A stretch of DNA of 10,127 bases from positions 614,230 to 624,356 of the forward strand of contig MU646401.1 of NCBI GenBank assembly GCA_026770585.1. Reading direction: 5' to 3'. The position numbers were made by a program, and so were the translations under genes. Numbering within the stretch: the stretch's first letter is position 1; every line of letters starts with the position of its first letter. This DNA comes from Baffinella frigidus. Lineage: Eukaryota; Cryptophyceae; Cryptomonadales; Baffinellaceae. The notes beneath the pieces are model-generated. The model was not told where the DNA came from and ran no database searches. It was given only the letters and a program-made list of their open reading frames with translations. Of this stretch, positions 5,734-10,127 are shown in pieces.

Positions 5734-5811
5734 CGTGTCCTCACTCTCTCTCCCCCACCCTCACTCTCTCTCCCCACCCTCCCTCCCCCCTCCTCCTTCG
5801 CCTCTCGGCAG
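5734..5811 (+). other. 78-nt CT-rich intron or in-frame insert flanked by AGCGTG
   Basis: AGCGTG occurs at 5732-5737 and 5810-5815, exactly 78 nt apart. Between them lies CT/CCCT repeat with no stop in the main frame, so retention would add 26 Ser/Pro/Leu-rich residues. If spliced with AG, the donor would be CG; if the donor is GC or GT, the acceptor is not AG. The spliced product is the same in each case. Confidence 0.55.
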
Positions 5812-5897
5812 CGTGCTGCTGACGTTTGGCGTATTTCTCGCATGCATCGGGCACACACCTCCCGAACCAACTTCAGACAAATTTAATTTCGGACCAA
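5812..5897 (+). CDS. Predicted exon 13
   Basis: One base completes Ser, then VLLTFGVFLACIGHTPPEPT followed by SDKFNFGP and one base. The VLLTFGVFLACIG stretch is strongly hydrophobic but short (13 residues), so it could be a buried strand or a weak membrane segment. The donor is GA (GACAGATT), and the same 11 bases open exon 14. KFNFGP echoes RFNFGN of exon 12. Confidence 0.7.
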
Positions 5898-5997
5898 GAC
5901 AGATTCTGTCCCGCTATCTTAGGCGCCCCACGCGGAAGGTATGGGTGTATATGCTATTTTAGGCATCAGATGATGCTATCTTACGCCTTTTTCTCAG
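5898..5997 (+). other. Intron 13: 100-nt GA-AG intron with 11-bp boundary repeat
   Basis: GACAGATTCTG occurs at 5898-5908 and 5998-6008, exactly 100 nt apart, the second after TTTTTCTCAG. Removing one period restores GPRQILVCSEIK. Inside, GCTATCTTAGGCG and GCTATCTTACGCC form a near-direct repeat. It looks like an insertion with target duplication that became an intron. Confidence 0.75.
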
Positions 5998-6155
5998 GAC
6001 AGATTCTGGTATGTTCCGAGATCAAATTCCCACTGGTGACCTGGCGACCTAGCGACCGGAGATTGACTAGTAGTCAATCTCGTACGGAAACACTTATAAT
6101 TTGTAAACTGAATCCAATGAAATTTACTACACAAAACGATCTCAAAGCAAACAAG
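5998..6155 (+). CDS. Predicted exon 14
   Basis: Two bases complete Arg, then QILVCSEIKFPLVTWRPSDR, then about 32 more codons to LKANK and the donor AACAAG|GTAATG, the best-looking donor in the window. The second half is less certain: it contains the hairpin GATTGACTA/TAGTCAATC (6060-6078) and AAATTTACTACACAA, a piece of the fold-back element core, so the true exon could stop near 6058. Confidence 0.6.
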
Positions 6156-6456
6156 GTAATGGGCGTGGCCCTGTTGCAGGCCGACGAATCTCTCTCGCTG
6201 TGAAATGACTCTCTCAGTAAAGCGATTCTCTCTCTCTCTCTCTCGCTCTCTCTCTCAGTAAAGCAACGCTCTCTTCCTCGCTCGCTCTCGCTCTCTCACC
6301 CTCTCTCAGTATAGCGACTCTCTCTCCCTCTCTCCCCCATGGATGCATCCTTGCTGCCAGGGCCCTCCGCCTCTCGAGTCCCCGCGCCACCTGTGCCAGA
6401 CTCTCTCTCTCTCTTGCTCTCTCTCCCTCAGTAACACGACTCTCTCCCTCTGACAG
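6156..6456. repeat. Intron 14: CT repeats with CAGTAAAGCGA motifs
   Basis: Begins GTAATGGGCG. From 6187 it is CTCTCT repeat, punctuated by CAGTAAAGCGATT, CAGTAAAGCAACG, CAGTATAGCGACT and CAGTAACACGACT at about 70-100 nt spacing. A GC-rich island at 6338-6406 contains short open readings on both strands but no convincing exon. Ends CCTCTGACAG. Confidence 0.7.
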
Positions 6457-6546
6457 GGCGGCGACTGCAACCCAACCATCGGGCTGGAATGCACCGCGTC
6501 GATGCCCGTGGACGTCGGAAACGCCATCCCCGGGAAGGGCCTCGAG
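6457..6546 (+). CDS. Predicted exon 15
   Basis: Thirty codons on exact codon boundaries: GGDCNPTIGLECTASMPVDV then GNAIPGKGLE. Acceptor TCTGACAG|G, donor GAG|GTCC. Two cysteines and high GC at third positions. It comes just before the cysteine-ladder region and is probably also extracellular (inference). Confidence 0.78.
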
Positions 6547-7013
6547 GTCCAACATTCAATTCGATTTCGTGCTCTGTATAATTTGATTTGGTTTTGTGTT
6601 TAATTCAATTTGATTCGGTTCTCGGTGATGGCGATCGCTACGCAGTTTTATTTTTAGTATTGCTCGTATGGTTGCTTTATTGTTACTAGCACGGTCCTTG
6701 CTTTTTCGCTGTTCTTCGTAAGATCCGACAATTTTCAAATTACACGCGCGGCAATTTTCAAATTAAATGAAAACAAAGCCCAATTTTCAAATAAAAATAA
6801 ACCCAAGAGCGTCCCTGAGGCGGGCCATCTACTAGTTCAGAAGGGAACAGTACATCTCAACGTAATCCATAGGCCCTACGGATCACAACCGTAGGGACAT
6901 AGGGGGGTTCCTCCGGAAACGCCAAGGCCAATTTTCGACCTCGGCGTTTGATTTCGTGCCAAACTCGTTCGACAGCGGACCCGAAGTTGACCACATCGGT
7001 CATGTGCCTGCAG
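6547..7013. other. Intron 15: AT-rich intron with CAATTTTCAAAT repeats
   Basis: The first half has AATTTGATTTGGTT-type and AATTCAATTTGATT repeats (also seen at 9083-9123). CAATTTTCAAATTA occurs three times around 6728-6791. A copy of the CCCTACGG hairpin repeat lies at 6872-6925, and AAACGCC/GGCGTTT forms an inverted pair at about 6917-6949. No gene seen. Ends TGCCTGCAG. Confidence 0.6.
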
Positions 7014-7082
7014 CAAAGTTTGACATTTGATCAGTTTGACAGTTTGACCACTTTCACAGGCGAGAAACGCGGAGCCTGCCAG
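7014..7082 (+). CDS. Predicted exon 16, start of cysteine-rich module
   Basis: Twenty-three codons: QSLTFDQFDSLTTFTGEKRG then ACQ. The donor is GC (GCGTGCGG). Joined to exon 17 it gives GACQVCPPGF, the typical CxxCPPG start of a GCC2/GCC3 (ephrin-receptor-like) repeat. The 5' end is less sure: TTCACAG at 7053-7059 is a second acceptor but leaves the wrong phase for exon 15, whereas TGCCTGCAG at 7013 fits. Confidence 0.62.
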
Positions 7083-7090
7083 GCGTGCGG

Positions 7091-7219
7091 ACCATTCTTA
7101 AGTCAACACTCCCTGTTCCATTCCTGAGTCAACACCCCCTGTTCCATCCCTAAGTCAACACCCCATGTTCCATTCCTAAGTCAACACCCCCTGTTCCATC
7201 CCTAAGTCAACACCCCCTC
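7091..7219. repeat. 26-bp tandem repeat, five units, in intron 16
   Basis: Units of TTCCATTCCTAAGTCAAC plus ACCCCCTG start at 7091 (25 bp), 7116, 7142, 7168 and 7194. Each contains CTAAGTCAAC or CTGAGTCAAC. The intron ends GTCAACTTTCGCAG. Confidence 0.9.
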
Positions 7220-7249
7220 TTCCGCGGTCCAACCCGTCAACTTTCGCAG

Positions 7250-7352
7250 GTGTGCCCCCCAGGGTTCCGGTTGGACGTGGAGAGCTACTCAGGCTGCCAT
7301 CGATGCGGGACCGGACAAGCCCAGCCCCTCTCCGCCCAACCCGCGTGTATCG
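7250..7352 (+). CDS. Predicted exon 17, cysteine-rich repeat
   Basis: Thirty-four codons: VCPPGFRLDVESYSGCHRCG, then TGQAQPLSAQPACI and one base. Acceptor TTTCGCAG|G, donor GTATCC. The CPPG start and CHRC pair are typical of GCC2/GCC3-type repeats in extracellular receptors and many protist surface proteins. With exon 16 it completes CQVC; with exon 18 it completes CIDC. Confidence 0.82.
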
Positions 7353-7472
7353 GTATCCGCCCGACACTCTCAAACCCCTCAGCGTTGGAGGCTGGTGGGG
7401 ACCCTGACCGGTCACTGCAGATTTATTAAAAGAAAAATACTTGTTCCCGGCTGAGCGTGGGCACGCTCAGCC

Positions 7473-7524
7473 GTGGACAGTTACTTAAGTCAACAGAGGT
7501 GGACAGTTACTTAAGTCAACAGAG
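7473..7524. repeat. Two 26-bp tandem units in intron 17
   Basis: GTGGACAGTTACTTAAGTCA plus ACAGAG, exact twice, directly after the hairpin at 7449-7472. It shares the 26-bp unit length and TAAGTCAACA with the array in intron 16. Confidence 0.9.
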
Positions 7525-7686
7525 GTTCCACTTTTGCTTCCCCTCGATCGCAGCTCCTAGCGCCCGCCTTCCCGCGCTCCTAGCCCCCCCCAAATGACAG
7601 AACCTGTGTTAGACCGTGGACCGGAAATTGTTAGACCGTAGACCCTGACCTGTGTTGGACCGTAGACCCTGACCCTAGGGTCGTGA

Positions 7687-8474
7687 GTGCGGTGTCCCGC
7701 GGCACCCCCAGAATGTCCACTTGTGGACTTAAAAAAATAGTCAGATCTGACTATTTCTCCTGTAAGCCAGCCAGCTCTACACTCTTGCGTGGTTGCGTGC
7801 AGGTGGCGTCTCCCTCACCCCGGTTCCATGCCCAACGGAGCATCCTAACCCCTAAACCCTCAACCAGGTTGCGGGTGGTCCTACTATTCCAAGCCCGACA
7901 AGGGATGAGACTTTTATCTTCGTATACTGTTGTATACCCGGTGATATATGACTCTGGGTAGGTGACTCTCTAGAGCATCTTTCTGCTCTCGCGTGTCGCC
8001 TCCCAGAGGCGCCCCGCGAGTACCAACCCTGAGTCTATCATTGAACTTATGACGTCGGACCACAAACTCAAAGCGTCCAGAGAGGGCTCGACCTAAGTGC
8101 TTCTTACGTTACTCAAATGCACAACCGGACCTACCTACCTTTCGGAGGCCACATGCATCCCAACCCCTGAACCCTCAACCACATTGCGGGTGGTCCTACC
8201 ATTCCTCTACGGCGTCCATCTATTCCGTTTGTGTCTCCCTACATGTTTTTATTGTGTACCACGAAATCCTGTCACGTCCTTTTACATTTCTGTTTATCAA
8301 GCCCGACAACACACGGATCGCGTGCGGTGTTCCGGGCCCTGAATTCGGCTCTGGTGCTAACCCCTCACCCCTAACCCAACGCCTACGGTGCTAACCCCCC
8401 CCCCCCCCGTGCATATTGCGGGTGGTCCTACTATTCCAAGCTCGACAAGTCACACATTGCGTGCGGTGTTCCGG
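7687..8474 (+). pseudogene. Decayed tandem copies of exon 18
   Basis: Fragments: second-half piece GTGCGGTGTCCCGCGG at 7687; first-half piece at 7868-7902 (GTTGCGGGTGGTCCTACTAT) with an AG acceptor but a stop soon after; a copy at 8183-8334 split by 93 bp; a full-width copy at 8415-8474. The last two lack AG in front and carry two extra bases relative to exon 18, which destroys the CVRC frame. A further second-half piece lies at 9049-9071. Confidence 0.7.
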
Positions 8475-8839
8475 GGAACCCTCAACCTTGTCCCGGGAAA
8501 CACGCCACACGTGGAACAGCCCCGCCGGCAGGCTCTTGAGCCCCCGCGTGACCGCCGAAGCCAACTGTCCGAGGTGACTGCCTTGTCATGTACCATACAG
8601 ACTGGTTCACCAACCCGAGAGGCGTGTCAGGCCAGCACCAAGCTGTTCCTGCGTGCGATAATATTTTTGTGTACCGGGAAACGCGTTTAGAGGGGGGGGG
8701 ACTCGACTTCAAAGTGCACTCGGAGGAGTGGGTGGATGGGAACACGCAAGGCAGTCACGACCGACCGTCTGGCTTCGGCGTCCGTTCACGAACCCAGAAC
8801 CCTCACGCTGAACCCCACCCCCCTACCCCCCTCGTGTAG

Positions 8840-8966
8840 ATTGTGGATGGTCCTACTATTCCAAGCTCGACAACTCAGCATGCGTGCGGTGTTCCGCGGA
8901 CCCTCCCACGGGCACGCTCCAGCAGTTCTCCGCGGCTACCTCAACCGGTTTATCACCGTGTATCGG
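8840..8966 (+). CDS. Predicted exon 18, cysteine-rich repeat
   Basis: Two bases complete Asp, then CGWSYYSKLDNSACVRCSAD followed by PPTGTLQQFSAATSTGLSPC, then I and two bases. Acceptor CTCGTGTAG, donor GTGCGT. It contains CVRC and makes CIDC with exon 17 and CIGC with exon 19. Intron 18 and exon 19 both begin GTGC. This is the only intact member of the tandem exon family in 7687-9071. Confidence 0.8.
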
Positions 8967-9127
8967 GTGCGTGCCATCCTGCCAAAAGTCGACAGTTTAG
9001 TACTGGCAAACCTTGAACAAGGTCAAAAGTTGACAGGTTAGTACTGGCGCGTGCGGTGTTCTGTGGCACCCCCGACGGGCGTTTAATTCAAATTGATTTG
9101 GTTCAATTTGGTTTAATTTGGTTCTCT

Positions 9128-9294
9128 AAAAAAAACTATTATGTTGTAATTTTCACACAAATTGGGGCATTTGGTCACGTATCTCAAGTGATATCTCAAG
9201 TGATAACTTGAGATACGTGACCAAGCCTGCCCGTGTCTGGTACTCAATTTAACAACCCCACATTTAAAATACTCCCTCTTCCAGCCTCGAGTGG
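9128..9294. mobile_element. M4: MITE-like element, left end truncated
   Basis: Has TTGTAATTTTCACACAAATT, a long stem TTGGTCACGTATCTCAAGT with ACTTGAGATACGTGACCAA (9173-9225), TGGTACTCAATTTAACAACC, CCCACATTTAAAATACTCCC and the end AGCCTCGAGTGG. No left CCACTCGAG end is seen. Left limit approximate. Confidence 0.7.
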
Positions 9295-9625
9295 GCCCTC
9301 TGGTCTGCCCCGTCCACGCCAGGTCATAAGTTTTATTTTCATACACACCCGTTTGCGCCAAAAGTGTTTAGATGGCTTATTGTGGTACAGATTTTTTAAA
9401 TCCCGGCGGCACAGAGCTCCGATTCCCATGACTTTTGGCGTGTTCTCCGGGTAGAATCAACTTGACTCGAACATCGTGTAGTGAAATGCAATTCATGACT
9501 CGTGTAGTGAAATTTATGACTCGTGTAGTGAAATGCATCGTGAAATGCAACTTATGACCTGGCGTGACCCAACGCCCATGACAGCTGCCCGTACCCTTCC
9601 CTACCGCGGCAGGCCACCCACTTTC

Positions 9626-9761
9626 ATCTCCACAAAAGTATTAATTAATTGCTTTTGGTGCAACGAAATTTACTACACAAACGCTTTACTATTACTTTTA
9701 TGAGCAAATCGTGTAGTAATTTTCGTTCCCAAAAGCAATTAATTAACACTTGTATGGAGAT
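9626..9761. mobile_element. N: 136-bp fold-back element
   Basis: Arms of about 53 nt: ATCTCCA...TTAATTAATTGCTTTTGG and ACGAAATTTACTACAC (9626-9678), with GTGTAGTAATTTTCGT and CCAAAAGCAATTAATTAA...GGAGAT (9711-9761). Loop of 32 nt. The inner stem is the same as in element Q, the outer stem is unrelated. Frames running through it on both strands are artefacts of the palindrome. Confidence 0.82.
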
Positions 9762-9882
9762 TAACCTAGCAGCCACCGGAGGCTTCTCGGATACAGTCCA
9801 TCTACACGATGTGTACAAGAATATTATCCATTGCCCTCTCACCTAACCGGAATTTCAACTTGACTGGTTTCCCGGGTGGCAG

Positions 9883-9932
9883 GTGCTACGACCTGGACCA
9901 GGACGCCCGAGCGTCCAACCCTTCGTGCGAGG
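9883..9932 (+). CDS. Predicted exon 19
   Basis: One base completes Gly (CIG|C with exon 18), then CYDLDQDARASNPSCE and one base. Acceptor GGGTGGCAG|G, donor GTTACC. Continues the cysteine ladder: CIGC, 13 residues, Cys. Directly followed by telomere-like repeat, as at the other end of the gene model. Confidence 0.72.
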
Positions 9933-10127
9933 GTTACCCCCGAAACCCAACCCCCAAACTCTACACCCCAAACCCCGAACCCCTAACCCCGAACCCCGAA
10001 CCCCAAATCACAAACCCCGAACCCCGAACCCCGAACCCCGAATCCCAACCCCCAAACCCTCAACCCAACCCTCAACCCTCAACCCTCAACCCTCATCCCT
10101 CACCCCTCACCCCTCACCCCTCAACCC
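9933..10127. repeat. Intron 19 (partial): telomere-like heptamers
   Basis: CCCCGAA, CCCCAAA, CCCTCAA and CCCTCAC units to the end of the window. No further exon visible. Confidence 0.85.

Larger units (their letters stand above)
7353..8839. other. Intron 17: long intron with hairpins, tandem repeats and exon fossils
   Basis: Nearly 1.5 kb. Holds a perfect 11-bp-stem hairpin GGCTGAGCGTG/CACGCTCAGCC (7449-7472), two 26-bp tandem units (7473-7524), a GTTAGACCGTAGACC repeat (7603-7676), a 14-bp hairpin (7715-7728), a 22-bp perfect palindrome (7735-7756) and the exon 18 fossils. Short telomere-like runs precede each fossil. If a fossil were used as an exon, this intron would be shorter. Confidence 0.65.
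8967..9882. other. Intron 18: element-rich intron
   Basis: Contains a 24-bp direct repeat (AAAAGTCGACAGTTTAGTAC...; 8984-9007 and 9025-9048), a second-half exon 18 fragment (9049), AATTTGGTT repeats (9083-9123), element M4, an inverted pair CGCCAAAAGT/ACTTTTGGCG (9356-9365, 9431-9440) flanked by ACCCG/CGGGT, tandem GTGTAGTGAAAT motifs (9476-9532) and hairpin N. Ends GGGTGGCAG. Confidence 0.65.
228..9932 (+). other. Multi-exon eukaryotic gene, partial at both ends (gene model span)
   Basis: Nineteen predicted exons can be joined in one frame, giving about 499 codons. The product is not recognised overall. It appears to be a large extracellular or surface protein, because exons 16-19 encode a regular CxxC ladder like the GCC2/GCC3 (ephrin-receptor-like) module. 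Proposed donors are 11 or more GT, three GC (after exons 3, 11 and 16), two GA (after exons 6 and 13) and one ambiguous (after exon 12). Acceptors are all AG, usually followed by G. Neither a start codon context nor a stop is seen, so the gene continues past both ends. Coding sequence is about 15 percent of the span; the rest is repeat. Exon limits are predictions by eye. Weakest are exon 1, exon 10, the 5' limit of exon 12, the 3' limit of exon 14 and the 5' limit of exon 16. Confidence 0.72.

Noticed and set aside
6338-6406. GC-rich island in intron 14 as an extra exon
   Set aside because: Open on both strands but with no phase-compatible sites on both sides; exon 14 to exon 15 already joins on codon boundaries.
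7091-7219. CRISPR array
   Set aside because: Units are contiguous with no spacers, in a eukaryotic intron, with no cas-like genes.
9645-9846. Two opposite 65-codon frames
   Set aside because: Mirror-image frames over the palindromic element N.
1-10127. tRNA, rRNA, bacterial promoters, ribosome binding sites or operons
   Set aside because: None recognised; the sequence is intron-rich eukaryotic DNA.

Overview
This window reads as one stretch of a protist nuclear gene on the + strand. About 19 short coding exons (34-203 nt, roughly 1.5 kb in total, about 499 codons) sit in about 9.7 kb of repeat-filled introns, and the gene runs off both ends. No long open reading frame is a real gene; the long ones are translated microsatellite or telomere-like repeat. 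The exons were found by eye as non-repetitive islands with protein-like codons, bounded by AG on the left and GT, GC or GA on the right, and joined in phase. Some boundaries were picked among alternatives using phase, so phase agreement is supportive but not independent proof. There are no RNA data.

Organism. Introns are loaded with degenerate heptamers of the CCCTAAA (plant/alveolate-type telomere) kind. Splice sites mix GT, GC and GA donors, often with a G just after the AG acceptor, and the first bases of an intron are often repeated at the start of the next exon. That combination is best known from dinoflagellates, so a dinoflagellate is my leading guess; another alga with TTTAGGG-type telomeres is the alternative.

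Layout. 1-227 telomere-like repeat. 228-2794 exons 1-7, with heptamer, AT-palindrome and (CT)n introns, and a duplicated exon 4 (4a/4b). 2795-3405 G-rich heptamer array in the opposite orientation to the others. 3406-5897 exons 8-13, whose introns hold a dense set of fold-back/MITE-like elements; two of these elements nearly coincide with whole introns. 5898-7352 exons 14-17. 7353-8839 one long intron with hairpins, tandem repeats and several decayed copies of exon 18. 8840-8966 exon 18. 8967-9882 an intron with four more elements. 9883-9932 exon 19. 9933-10127 telomere-like repeat.

Product. The N-terminal two thirds is not recognised; the stretch across exons 8-9 vaguely suggests an Ig/filamin-like beta-sandwich. 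The C-terminal part (exons 16-19) builds a regular ladder of CxxC pairs beginning CQVCPPG, like the GCC2/GCC3 (ephrin-receptor-like) cysteine-rich module of extracellular proteins. Three of the five CxxC pairs form only across predicted splice junctions. A large secreted or surface protein of unknown function is the most that can be said.
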